Positions 23,423 through 36,734 of a stretch of 64,000 nt of DNA are shown one piece after another. The notes beneath the pieces are model-generated. The model saw only the letters and a program-made list of their open reading frames with translations, was not told where the DNA came from and searched no databases. The translations under genes were made by a program, and so were the position numbers. Source of the stretch: Mixophyes australis (lineage: Eukaryota > Chordata > Amphibia > Anura > Limnodynastidae). The DNA is taken from the NCBI GenBank assembly GCA_036250195.1, contig JAVHZZ010000004.1, positions 317,687,706-317,751,705 of the forward strand. The letters are read 5' to 3'. Within the stretch, counting starts at the first letter, position 1; each line of letters starts with the position of its first letter.

Positions 23423-25323
23423 TTAATCCTTTAAAAATGCTATGGATAGAAAGTGTTGTGCCATTAAACAAATATAGTGATGCACCATTTCTAGAGCAGG
23501 ATGTTTAACATGCCCAAAATAACAACTGAATGCAAGCAAGCTAAGTATAAGAACTAGATTTTCAAGCTCAAAAATGGTCAAGGGAAGCACTGACGTTAGA
23601 TTTCTATGTAAATCTAGAAAACCTAAAAGGCAATACAACCCAAAATAAATATATCCGACTGGAAGATGTTGCCCAATGCCTACAATGCCCAAAACAGGAA
23701 GCACTTTCTCACCAGAAATGGAACAAAAGAGAGAGCTTTGTTTTGGGTGATTTAAGCTTGGAATGAATTTAGATGGATTGTGCTTTGTGGATCGTGCATG
23801 CTTTGTGGATATATCCTGGAAAGCCTTCTTTTTTTGGCAGTTGCCTTGAGAGATAACTTGTTAATTCCAATGTTGTTGAAGTTAAGTTGCCTATCAGATT
23901 TACAGTTTGAAGATAAACACCTAATTTTTCATGTTTTAAGCCACATTTACAAAAGCATAAAATTGTTGTTCCTTACATTTTGACACCATACAGACAGGAT
24001 GAATTTGCATATACAATGCCCTAAACAACACAGCACTGTCCTATAAAAGATACACAGGAAAGTGCTTAGTTTAGAGTGTTGAATACATTGTTATTTGCCT
24101 GAATTATAGAAAATAAAGGAAATTGACAACATTTCAAGATTTCCTGCTGCGTTTCCCATCATTCAAACTAGGAAGCATTTCATATAGTTCAGCTCTAATA
24201 AAATATACTGATAACAATTTGCAAATTGAAAAGTCAGAGATTTCAAAGACGAAAATAAAATGAAATAGTCTCACATGTATCCGATTTCAAAATAAATATA
24301 TCAGACTGGAAGATGTTGCCCAATGCCTACAATGCCCAAAACAGGAAGCACTTTCTCACCAGAAATGGAACAAAAGAGAGAGCTTTGTTTTGGGTGATTT
24401 AAGCTTGGAATGAATGTAGATGTAAATCTGAATATTCAGGAACAATAAATGAATACAAGTGAGAAAAGCCAAACACATTCATGTCTCTGTAAATATGTTT
24501 GCTACACTTACTTTATTAACTCTATTAATTTGAAACCATTGTGGATAAAAATTTACAGTTCCCAGATAAACCAAACAGAAAGCACTTAACAATTTGGAAA
24601 TTGAAAAGTCAGAGATTTCAAAGACTCAAAAAATGTAATAGTCTTACATGTATCCTATTTCAAATAGGGTAATTGCTTACCTACAGTCAAGAAGTGGAGC
24701 TGTTCTAACAGGTTGATCTTCAGTTTGAGTTCCAAGTTAAACTAAAATTCCCATGCACTTGTAATCCTTTTATAAGACTAAACAATACAGTCACCAGCCA
24801 ATCTGAAGTGAGATGACCTTTTCTTTATCTTTCCCCAATAGAGGGGTGGGGCAATCTGGCTTTAAGACAAATGGAGGTGCCTATTTCATTTACATATGCA
24901 TACAAGACACTCTCTGCATAACAATAGGCATGGCTTGGATGAAACTTTCAATCAGATGATTCCAGAGATTCCAAGGAACTTGCTTCCTGTAGATAATTGA
25001 CATCTTATATACTAAAGATCCTAATGAATTGTAATATTTTTCAATGTTATCATAAAACATTAAACATGTGTTGGAAATCTTAAGTTGTAACTAATGTGTA
25101 AAGCAATATGGAGAAATACCATATAAAGCATTGGTATATGCTAAATGGTGTCCAAATCCTATTGTATATAAGCATTCTAGAACCAGCAAGTGTTCTAGAA
25201 GACATCATAACAATGTCCCTAAATCTGAACATTCCAAATATATCTGTCTAGCAACTATACATTTTGTGGTGCTTTGTTGCAGTAAATAATACTGGCAAAT
25301 ATATGTATGAACAGATTAAAACA
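23423..25323. repeat. 1,901-bp unit with BamHI-site loss
   Basis: GTGGATATATCC replaces GTGGATCCATCC near 23806, removing the single BamHI site of the unit. The same change recurs near 35217 and 37117. Shares ATAAGACTAAAC with the preceding unit. Private TTTATTAACTC near 24511. Confidence 0.96.
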
Positions 25324-27224
25324 TTAATCCTTTAAAAATGCTATGGATAGAAAGTGTTGTGCCATTAAACAAATATAGTGATGCACCATTTCTAGAGCAG
25401 GATGTTTAACATGCCCAAAATAACAACTGAATGCAAGCAAGCTAAGTATAAGAACTAGATTTTCAAGCTCAAAAATGGTCAAGGGAAGCACTGACGTTAG
25501 ATTTCTATGTAAATCTAGAAAACCTAAAAGGCAATACAACCCAAAATAAATATATCCGACTGGAAGATGTTGCCCAATGCCTACAATGCCCAAAACAGGA
25601 AGCACTTTCTCACCAGAAATGGAACAAAAGAGAGAGCTTTGTTTTGGGTGATTTAAGCTTGGAATGAATTTAGATGGATTGTGCTTTGTGGATCGTGCAT
25701 GCTTTGTGGATCCATCCTGGAAAGCCTTCTTTTTTTGGCAGTTGCCTTGAGAGATAACTTGTTAATTCCAATGTTGTTGAAGTTAAGTTGCCTATCAGAT
25801 TTACAGTTTGAAGATAAACACCTAATTTTTCATGTTTTAAGCCACATTTACAAAAGCATAAAATTGTTGTTCCTTACATTTTGACACCATACAGACAGGA
25901 TGAATTTGCATATACAATGCCCTAAACAACACAGCACTGTCCTATAAAAGATACACAGGAAAGTGCTTAGTTTAGAGTGTTGAATACATTGTTATTTGCC
26001 TGAATTATAGAAAATAAAGGAAATTGACAACATTTCAAGATTTCCTGCTGCGTTTCCCATCATTCAAACTAGGAAGCATTTCATATAGTTCAGCTCTAAT
26101 AAAATATACTGATAACAATTTGCAAATTGAAAAGTCAGAGATTTCAAAGACGAAAATAAAATGAAATAGTCTCACATGTATCCGATTTCAAAATAAATAT
26201 ATCAGACTGGAAGATGTTGCCCAATGCCTACAATGCCCAAAACAGGAAGCACTTTCTCACCAGAAATGGAACAAAAGAGAGAGCTTTGTTTTGGGTGATT
26301 TAAGCTTGGAATGAATGTAGATGTAAATCTGAATATTCAGGAACAATAAATGAATACAAGTAAGAAAAGCCAAACACATTCATGTCTCTGTAAATATGTT
26401 TGCTACACTTACTTTATTAGCTCTATTAATTTGAAACCATTGTGGATAAAAATGTACAGTTCCCAGATAAACCAAACAGAAAGCACTTAACAATTTGGAA
26501 ATTGAAAAGTCAGAGATTTCAAAGACTCAAAAAATGTAATAGTCTTACATGTATCCTATTTCAAATAGGGTAATTGCTTACCTACAGTCAAGAAGTGGAG
26601 CTGTTCTAACAGGTTGATCTTCAGTTTGAGTTCCAAGTTAAACTAAAATTCCCATGCACTTGTAATCCTTTTATAAGCCTAAACAATACAGTCACCAGCC
26701 AATCTGAAGTGAGATGACCTTTTCTTTGTCTTTCCCCAATAGAGGGGTGGGGCAATCTGGCTTTAAGACAAATGGAGGTGCCTATTTCATTTACATATGC
26801 ATACAAGACACTCTCTGCATAACAAAAGGCATGGCTTGGATGAAACTTTCAATCAGATGATTCCAGAGATTCCAAGGAACTTGCTTCCTGTAGATAATTG
26901 ACATCTTATATACTAAAGATCCTAATGAATTGTAATATTTTTCAATGTTATCATAAAACATTAAACATGTGTTGGAAATCTTAAGTTGTAACTAATGTGT
27001 AAAGCAATATGGAGAAATACCATATAAAGCTTTGGTATATGCTAAATGGTGTCCAAATCCTATTGTATATAAGCATTCTAGAACCAGCAAGTGTTCTAGA
27101 AGACATCATAACAATGTCCCTAAATCTGAACATTCCAAATATATCTGTCTAGCAACTATACATTTTGTGGTGCTTTGTTGCAGTAAATAATACTGGCAAA
27201 TATATGTATGAACAGATTAAAACA
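25324..27224. repeat. 1,901-bp unit, entry to the 1,903-bp block
   Basis: The proximal half is standard. From about 26358 it carries the block markers CAAGTAAGAAAAG, AACAAAAGGC and AAGCTTTGGT. Private AAAATGTACAG near 26450. Confidence 0.96.
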
Positions 27225-29127
27225 TTAATCCTTTAAAAATGCTATGGATAGAAAGTGTTGTGCCATTAAACAAATATAGTGATGCACCATTTCTAGAGCA
27301 GGATGTTTAACATGCCCAAAATAACAACTGAATGCAAACAAGCTAAGTATAAGAACTAGATTTTCAAGCTCAAAAATGGTCAAGGGAAGCACTAACGTTA
27401 GATTTCTATGTAAATCTAGAAAACCTAAAAGGCAATACAACCCAAAATAAATATATCCGACTGGAAGATGTTGCCCAATGCCTACAATGCCCAAAACAGG
27501 AAGCACTTTCTCACCAGAAATGGAACAAAAGAGAGAGCTTTGTTTTGGGTGATTTAAGCTTGGAATGAATTTAGATGGATTGTGCTTTGTGGATCGTGCA
27601 TGCTTTGTGGATCCATCCTGGAAAGCCTTCTTTTTTTGGCAGTTGCCTTGAGAGATAACTTGTTAATTCCAATGTTGTTGAAGTTAAGTTGCCTATCAGA
27701 TTTACAGTTTGAAGATAAACACCTAATTTTTCATGTTTTAAGCCACATTTACAAAAGCATAAAATTGTTGTTCCTTACATTTTGACACCATACAGAAAGG
27801 ATGAATTTGCATATATATAATGCCCTAAACAACACAGCACTGTCCTATAAAAGATACACAGGAAAGTGCTTAGTTTAGAGTGTTGAATACATTGTTATTT
27901 GCCTGAATTATAGAAAATAAAGGAAATTGACAACATTTCAAGATTTCCTGCTGCGTTTCCCATCATTCAAACTAGGAAGCATTTCATATAGTTCAGCTCT
28001 AATAAAATATACTGATAACAATTTGCAAATTGAAAAGTCAGAGATTTCAAAGACGAAAATAAAATGAAATAGTCTCACATGTATCCGATTTCAAAATAAA
28101 TATATCAGACTGGAAGATGTTGCCCAATGCCTACAATGCCCAAAACAGGAAGCACTTTCTCACCAGAAATGGAACAAAAGAGAGAGCTTTGTTTTGGGTG
28201 ATTTAAGCTTGGAATGAATGTAGATGTAAATCTGAATATTCAGGAACAATAAATGAATACAAGTAAGAAAAGCCAAACACATTCATGTCTCTGTAAATAT
28301 GTTTGCTACACTTACTTTATTAGCTCTATTAATTTGAAACCATTGTGGATAAAAATTTACAGTTCCCAGATAAACCAAACAGAAAGCACTTAACAATTTG
28401 GAAATTGAAAAGTCAGAGATTTCAAAGACTCAAAAAATGTAATAGTCTTACATGTATCCTATTTCAAATAGGGTAATTGCTTACCTACAGTCAAGAAGTG
28501 GAGCTGTTCTAACAGGTTGATCTTCAGTTTGAGTTCCAAGTTAAACTAAAATTCCCATGCACTTGTAATCCTTTTATAAGCCTAAACAATACAGTCACCA
28601 GCCAATCTGAAGTGAGATGACCTTTTCTTTGTCTTTCCCCAATAGAGGGGTGGGGCAATCTGGCTTTAAGACAAATGGAGGTGCCTATTTCATTTACATA
28701 TGCATACAAGACACTCTCTGCATAACAAAAGGCATGGCTTGGATGAAACTTTCAATCAGATGATTCCAGAGATTCCAAGGAACTTGCTTCCTGTAGATAA
28801 TTGACATCTTATATACTAAAGATCCTAATGAATTGTAATATTTTTCAATGTTATCATAAAACATTAAACATGTGTTGGAAATCTTAAGTTGTAACTAATG
28901 TGTAAAGCAATATGGAGAAATACCATATAAAGCTTTGGTATATGCTAAATGGTGTCCAAATCCTATTGTATATAAGCATTCTAGAACCAGCAAGTGTTCT
29001 AGAAGACATCATAACAATGTCCCTAAATCTGAACATTCCAAATATATCTGTCTAGCAACTATACATTTTGTGGTGCTTTGTTGCAGTAAATAATACTGGC
29101 AAATATATGTATGAACAGATTAAAACA
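27225..29127. repeat. 1,903-bp unit (TA-expanded block)
   Basis: Two bases longer because GCATATACAATG is GCATATATATAATG next to the octamer. Block markers: CACTAACG, GCAAACAAGC, CAAGTAAG, ACAAAAGGC, AAGCTTTGG. Private CAGAAAGGATG near 27793. Confidence 0.96.
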
Positions 29128-31030
29128 TTAATCCTTTAAAAATGCTATGGATAGAAAGTGTTGTGCCATTAAACAAATATAGTGATGCACCATTTCTAGA
29201 GCAGGATGTTTAACATGCCCAAAATAACAACTGAATGCAAACAAGCTAAGTATAAGAACTAGATTTTCAAGCTCAAAAATGGTCAAGGGAAGCACTAACG
29301 TTAGATTTCTATGTAAATCTAGAAAACCTAAAAGGCAATACAACCCAAAATAAATATATCCGACTGGAAGATGTTGCCCAATGCCTACAATGCCCAAAAC
29401 AGGAAGCACTTTCTCACCAGAAATGGAACAAAAGAGAGAGCTTTGTTTTGGGTGATTTAAGCTTGGAATGAATTTAGATGGATTGTGCTTTGTGGATCGT
29501 GCATGCTTTGTGGATCCATCCTGGAAAGCCTTCTTTTTTTGGCAGTTGCCTTGAGAGATAACTTGTTAATTCCAATGTTGTTGAAGTTAAGTTGCCTATC
29601 AGATTTACAGTTTGAAGATAAACACCTAATTTTTCATGTTTTAAGCCACATTTACAAAAGCATAAAATTGTTGTTCCTTACATTTTGACACCATACAGAC
29701 AGGATGAATTTGCATATATATAATGCCCTAAACAACACAGCACTGTCCTATAAAAGATACACAGGAAAGTGCTTAGTTTAGAGTGTTGAATACATTGTTA
29801 TTTGCCTGAATTATAGAAAATAAAGGAAATTGACAACATTTCAAGATTTCCTGCTGCGTTTCCCATCATTCAAACTAGGAAGCATTTCATATAGTTCAGC
29901 TCTAATAAAATATACTGATAACAATTTGCAAATTGAAAAGTCAGAGATTTCAAAGACGAAAATAAAATGAAATAGTCTCACATGTATCCGATTTCAAAAT
30001 AAATATATCAGACTGGAAGATGTTGCCCAATGCCTACAATGCCCAAAACAGGAAGCACTTTCTCACCAGAAATGGAACAAAAGAGAGAGCTTTGTTTTGG
30101 GTGATTTAAGCTTGGAATGAATGTAGATGTAAATCTGAATATTCAGGAACAATAAATGAATACAAGTAAGAAAAGCCAAACACATTCATGTCTCTGTAAA
30201 TATGTTTGCTACACTTACTTTATTAGCTCTATTAATTTGAAACCATTGTGGATAAAAATTTACAGTTCCCAGATAAACCAAACAGAAAGCACTTAACAAT
30301 TTGGAAATTGAAAAGTCAGAGATTTCAAAGACTCAAAAAATGTAATAGTCTTACATGTATCCTATTTCAAATAGGGTAATTGCTTACCTACAGTCAAGAA
30401 GTGGAGCTGTTCTAACAGGTTGATCTTCAGTTTGAGTTCCAAGTTAAACTAAAATTCCCATGCACTTGTAATCCTTTTATAAGCCTAAACAATACAGTCA
30501 CCAGCCAATCTGAAGTGAGATGACCTTTTCTTTGTCTTTCCCCAATAGAGGGGTGGGGCAATCTGGCTTTAAGACAAATGGAGGTGCCTATTTCATTTAC
30601 ATATGCATACAAGACACTCTCTGCATAACAAAAGGCATGGCTTGGATGAAACTTTCAATCAGATGATTCCAGAGATTCCAAGGAACTTGCTTCCTGTAGA
30701 TAATTGACATCTTATATACTAAAGATCCTAATGAATTGTAATATTTTTCAATGTTATCATAAAACATTAAACATGTGTTGGAAATCTTAAGTTGTAACTA
30801 ATGTGTAAAGCAATATGGAGAAATACCATATAAAGCTTTGGTATATGCTAAATGGTGTCTAAATCCTATTGTATATAAGCATTCTAGAACCAGCAAGTGT
30901 TCTAGAAGACATCATAACAATGTCCCTAAATCTGAACATTCCAAATATATCTGTCTAGCAACTATACATTTTGTGGTGCTTTGTTGCAGTAAATAATACT
31001 GGCAAATATATGTATGAACAGATTAAAACA
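29128..31030. repeat. 1,903-bp unit (TA-expanded block)
   Basis: Same block markers as the preceding unit. The only private change I noticed is GTGTCTAAATCC near 30857. Confidence 0.96.
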
Positions 31031-32933
31031 TTAATCCTTTAAAAATGCTATGGATAGAAAGTGTTGTGCCATTAAACAAATATAGTGATGCACCATTTCT
31101 AGAGCAGGATGTTTAACATGCCCAAAATAACAACTGAATGCAAACAAGCTAAGTATAAGAACTAGATTTTCAAGCTCAAAAATGGTCAAGGGAAGCACTA
31201 ACGTTAGATTTCTATGTAAATCTAGAAAACCTAAAAGGCAATACAACCCAAAATAAATATATCCGACTGGAAGATGTTGCCCAATGCCTACAATGCCCAA
31301 AACAGGAAGCACTTTCTCACCAGAAATGGAACAAAAGAGAGAGCTTTGTTTTGGGTGATTTAAGCTTGGAATGAATTTAGATGGATTGTGCTTTGTGGAT
31401 CGTGCATGCTTTGTGGATCCATCCTGGAAAGCCTTCTTTTTTTGGCAGTTGCCTTGAGAGATAACTTGTTAATTCCAATGTTGTTGAAGTTAAGTTGCCT
31501 ATCAGATTTACAGTTTGAAGATAAACACCTAATTTTTCATGTTTTAAGCCACATTTACAAAAGCATAAAATTGTTGTTCCTTACATTTTGACACCATACA
31601 GACAGGATGAATTTGCATATATATAATGCCCTAAACAACACAGCACTGTCCTATAAAAGATACACAGGAAAGTGCTTAGTTTAGAGTGTTGAATACATTG
31701 TTATTTGCCTGAATTATAGAAAATAAAGGAAATTGACAACATTTCAAGATTTCCTGCTGCGTTTCCCATCATTCAAACTAGGAAGCATTTCATATAGTTC
31801 AGCTCTAATAAAATATACTGATAACAATTTGCAAATTGAAAAGTCAGAGATTTCAAAGACGAAAACAAAATGAAATAGTCTCACATGTATCCGATTTCAA
31901 AATAAATATATCAGACTGGAAGATGTTGCCCAATGCCTACAATGCCCAAAACAGGAAGCACTTTCTCACCAGAAATGGAACAAAAGAGAGAGCTTTGTTT
32001 TGGGTGATTTAAGCTTGGAATGAATGTAGATGTAAATCTGAATATTCAGGAACAATAAATGAATACAAGTGAGAAAAGCCAAACACATTCATGTCTCTGT
32101 AAATATGTTTGCTACACTTACTTTATTAGCTCTATTAATTTGAAACCATTGTGGATAAGAATTTACAGTTCCCAGATAAACCAAACAGAAAGCACTTAAC
32201 AATTTGGAAATTGAAAAGTCAGAGATTTCAAAGACTCAAAAAATGTAATAGTCTTACATGTATCCTATTTCAAATAGGGTAATTGCTTACCTACAGTCAA
32301 GAAGTGGAGCTGTTCTAACAGGTTGATCTTCAGTTTGAGTTCCAAGTTAAACTAAAATTCCCATGCACTTGTAATCCTTTTATAAGCCTAAACAATACAG
32401 TCACCAGCCAATCTGAAGTGAGATGACCTTTTCTTTGTCTTTCCCCAATAGAGGGGTGGGGCAATCTGGCTTTAAGACAAATGGAGGTGCCTATTTCATT
32501 TACATATGCATACAAGACACTCTCTGCATAACAATAGGCATGGCTTGGATGAAACTTTCAATCAGATGATTCCAGAGATTCCAAGGAACTTGCTTCCTGT
32601 AGATAATTGACATCTTATATACTAAAGATCCTAATGAATTGTAATATTTTTCAATGTTATCATAAAACATTAAACATGTGTTGGAAATCTTAAGTTGTAA
32701 CTAATGTGTAAAGCAATATGGAGAAATACCATATAAAGTATTGGTATATGCTAAATGGTGTCCAAATCCTATTGTATATAAGCATTCTAGAACCAGCAAG
32801 TGTTCTAGAAGACATCATAACAATGTCCCTAAATCTGAACATTCCAAATATATCTGTCTAGCAACTATACATTTTGTGGTGCTTTGTTGCAGTAAATAAT
32901 ACTGGCAAATATATGTATGAACAGATTAAAACA
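31031..32933. repeat. 1,903-bp unit, exit from the block
   Basis: The proximal half has the block markers (CACTAACG, TATATATAATG). From about 32069 it reverts to CAAGTGAG, GGATAAGAATT and ACAATAGGC, so the block boundary falls inside the unit. Private GAAAACAAAATG near 31862 and AAAGTATTGG near 32736. Confidence 0.96.
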
Positions 32934-34834
32934 TTAATCCTTTAAAAATGCTATGGATAGAAAGTGTTGTGCCATTAAACAAATATAGTGATGCACCATT
33001 TCTAGAGCAGGATGTTTAACATGCCCAAAATAACAACTGAATGCAAACAAGCTAAGTATAAGAACTAGATTTTCAAGCTCAAAAATGGTCAAGGGAAGCA
33101 CTGACATTAGATTTCTATGTAAATCTAGAAAACCTAAAAGGCAATACAACCCAAAATAAATATATCCGACTGGAAGATGTTGCCCAATGCCTACAATGCC
33201 CAAAACAGGAAGCACTTTCTCACCAGAAATGGAACAAAAGAGAGAGCTTTGTTTTGGGTGATTTAAGCTTGGAATGAATTTAGATGGATTGTGCTTTGTG
33301 GATCGTGCATGCTTTGTGGATCCATCCTGGAAAGCCTTCTTTTTTTGGCAGTTGCCTTGAGAGATAACTTGTTAATTCCAATGTTGTCGAAGTTAAGTTG
33401 CCTATCAGATTTACAGTTTAAAGATAAACACCTAATTTTTCATGTTTAAAGCCACATTTACAAAAGCATAAAATTGTTGTTCCTTACATTTTGACACCAT
33501 ACAGACAGGATGAATTTGCATATACAATGCCCTAAACAACACAGCACTGTCCTATAAAAGATACACAGGAAAGTGCTTAGTTTAGAGTGTTGAATACATT
33601 GTTATTTGCCTGAATTATAGAAAATAAAGGAAATTGACAACATTTCAAGATTTCCTGCTGCGTTTCCCATTATTCAAACTAGGAAGCATTTCATATAGTT
33701 CAGCTCTAATAAAATATACTGATAACAATTTGCAAATTGAAAAGTCAGAGATTTCAAAGACGAAAATAAAATGAAATAGTCTCACATGTATCCGATTTCA
33801 AAATAAATATATCAGACTGGAAGATGTTGCCCAATGCCTACAATGCCCAAAACAGGAAGCACTTTCTCACCAGAAATGGAACAAAAGAGAGAGCTTTGTT
33901 TTGGGTGATTTAAGCTTGGAATGAATGTAGATGTAAATCTGAATATTCAGGAACAATAAATGAATACAAGTGAGAAAAGCCAAACACATTCATGTCTCTG
34001 TAAATATGTTTGCTACACTTACTTTATTAGCTCTATTAATTTGAAACCATTGTGGATAAAAATTTACAGTTCCCAGATAAACCAAACAGAAAGCACTTAA
34101 CAATTTGGAAATTGAAAAGTCAGAGATTTCAAAGACTCAAAAAATGTAATAGTCTTACATGTATCCTATTTCAAATAGGGTAATTGCTTACCTACAGTCA
34201 AGAAGTGGAGCTGTTCTAACAGGTTGATCTTCAGTTTGAGTTCCAAGTTAAACTAAAATTCCCATGCACTTGTAATCCTTTTGTAAGCCTAAACAATACA
34301 GTCACCAGCCAATCTGAAGTGAGATGACCTTTTCTTTGTCTTTCCCCAATAGAGGGGTGGGGCAATCTGGCTTTAAGACAAATGGAGGTGCCTATTTCAT
34401 TTACATATGCATACAAGACACTCTCTGCATAACAATAGGCATGGCTTGGATGAAACTTTCAATCAGATGATTCCAGAGATTCCAAGGAACTTGCTTCCTG
34501 TAGATAATTGACATCTTATATACTAAAGATCCTAATGAATTGTAATATTTTTCAATGTTATCATAAAACATTAAACATGTGTTGGAAATCTTAAGTTGTA
34601 ACTAATGTGTAAAGCAATATGGAGAAATACCATATAAAGCATTGGTATATGCTAAATGGTGTCCAAATCCTATTGTATATAAGCATTCTAGAACCAGCAA
34701 GTGTTCTAGAAGACATCATAACAATGTCCCTAAATCTGAACATTCCAAATATATCTGTCTAGCAACTATACATTTTGTGGTGCTTTGTTGCAGTAAATAA
34801 TACTGGCAAATATATGTATGAACAGATTAAAACA
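32934..34834. repeat. 1,901-bp unit with CATGTTTAAAG
   Basis: Markers: GACATTAG, GTTGTCGAAG, CAGTTTAAAGAT, CATGTTTAAAG, CCCATTATTC. Several recur in the unit at 40540, so the two are related although four units apart. Private TTTTGTAAGCC near 34280. Confidence 0.96.
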
Positions 34835-36734
34835 TTAATCCTTTAAAAATGCTATGGATAGAAAGTGTTGTGCCATTAAACAAATATAGTGATGCACCAT
34901 TTCTAGAGCAGGATGTTTAACATGCCCAAAATAACAACTGAATGCAAGCAAGCTAAGTATAAGAACTAGATTTTCAAGCTCAAAAATGGTCAAGGGAAGC
35001 ACTGACGTTAGATTTCTATGTAAATCTAGAAAACCTAAAAGGCAATACAACCCAAAATAAATATATCCGACTGGAAGATGTTGCCCAATGCCTACAATGC
35101 CCAAAACAGGAAGCACTTTCTCACCAGAAATGGAACAAAAGAGAGAGCTTTGTTTTGGGTGATTTAAGCTTGGAATGAATTTAGATGGATTGTGCTTTGT
35201 GGATCGTGCATGCTTTGTGGATATATCCTGGAAAGCCTTCTTTTTTTGGCAGTTGCCTTGAGAGATAACTTGTTAATTCCAATGTTGTTGAAGTTAAGTT
35301 GCCTATCAGATTTACAGTTTGAAGATAAACACCTAATTTTTCATGTTTAAAGCCACATTTACAAAAGCATAAAATTGTTGTTCCTTACATTTTGACACCA
35401 TACAGACAGGATGAATTTGCATATACAATGCCCTAAACAACACAGCACTGTCCTATAAAAGATACACAGGAAAGTGCTTAGTTTAGAGTGTTGAATACAT
35501 TGTTATTTGCCTGAATTATAGAAAATAAAGGAAATTGACAACATTTCAAGATTTCCTGCTGCGTTTCCCATCATTCAAACTAGGAAGCATTTCATATAGT
35601 TCAGCTCTAATAAAATATACTGATAACAATTTGCAAATTGAAAAGTCAGAGATTTCAAAGACGAAAATAAAATGAAATAGTCTCACATGTATCCGATTTC
35701 AAAATAAATATATCAGACTGGAAGATGTTGCCCAATGCCTACAATGCCCAAAACAGGAAGCACTTTCTCACCAGAAATGGAACAAAAGAGAGAGCTTTGT
35801 TTTGGGTGATTTAAGCTTGGAATGAATGTAGATGTAAATCTGAATATTCAGGAACAATAAATGAATACAAGTGAGAAAAGCCAAACACATTCATGTCTCT
35901 GTAAATATGTTTGCTACACTTACTTTATTAGCTCTATTAATTTGAAACCATTGTGGATAAAAATTTACAGTTCCCAGATAAACCAAACAGAAAGCACTTA
36001 ACAATTTGGAAATTGAAAAGTCAGAGATTTCAAAGACTCAAAAAATGTAATAGTCTTACATGTATCCTATTTCAAATAGGGTAATTGCTTACCTACAGTC
36101 AAGAAGTGGAGCTGTTCTAACAGGTTGATCTTCAGTTGAGTTCCAAGTTAAACTAAAATTCCCATGCACTTGTAATCTTTTTATAAGCCTAAACAATACA
36201 GTCACCAGCCAATCTGAAGTGAGATGACCTTTTCTTTGTCTTTCCCCAATAGAGGGGTGGGGCAATCTGGCTTTAAGACAAATGGAGGTGCCTATTTCAT
36301 TTACATATGCATACAAGACACTCTCTGCATAACAAAAGGCATGGCTTGGATGAAACTTTCAATCAGATGATTCCAGAGATTCCAAGGAACTTGCTTCCTG
36401 TAGATAATTGACATCTTATATACTAAAGATCCTAATGAATTGTAATATTTTTCAATGTTATCATAAAACATTAAACATGTGTTGGAAATCTTAAGTTGTA
36501 ACTAATGTGTAAAGCAATATGGAGAAATACCATATAAAGCTTTGGTATATGCTAAATGGTGTCCAAATCCTATTGTATATAAGCATTCTAGAACCAGCAA
36601 GTGTTCTAGAAGACATCATAACAATGTCCCTAAATCTGAACATTCCAAATATATCTGTCTAGCAACTATACATTTTGTGGTGCTTTGTTGCAGTAAATAA
36701 TACTGGCAAATATATGTATGAACAGATTAAAACA
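34835..36734. repeat. 1,900-bp unit with 1-bp deletion
   Basis: CTTCAGTTGAG (one T lost) near 36131 lengthens the meaningless minus-strand frame to 75 codons. Carries GTGGATATATCC and CATGTTTAAAG. The distal part has ACAAAAGGC and AAGCTTTGG, otherwise typical of the 26.4-31.6 kb block. Confidence 0.96.
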
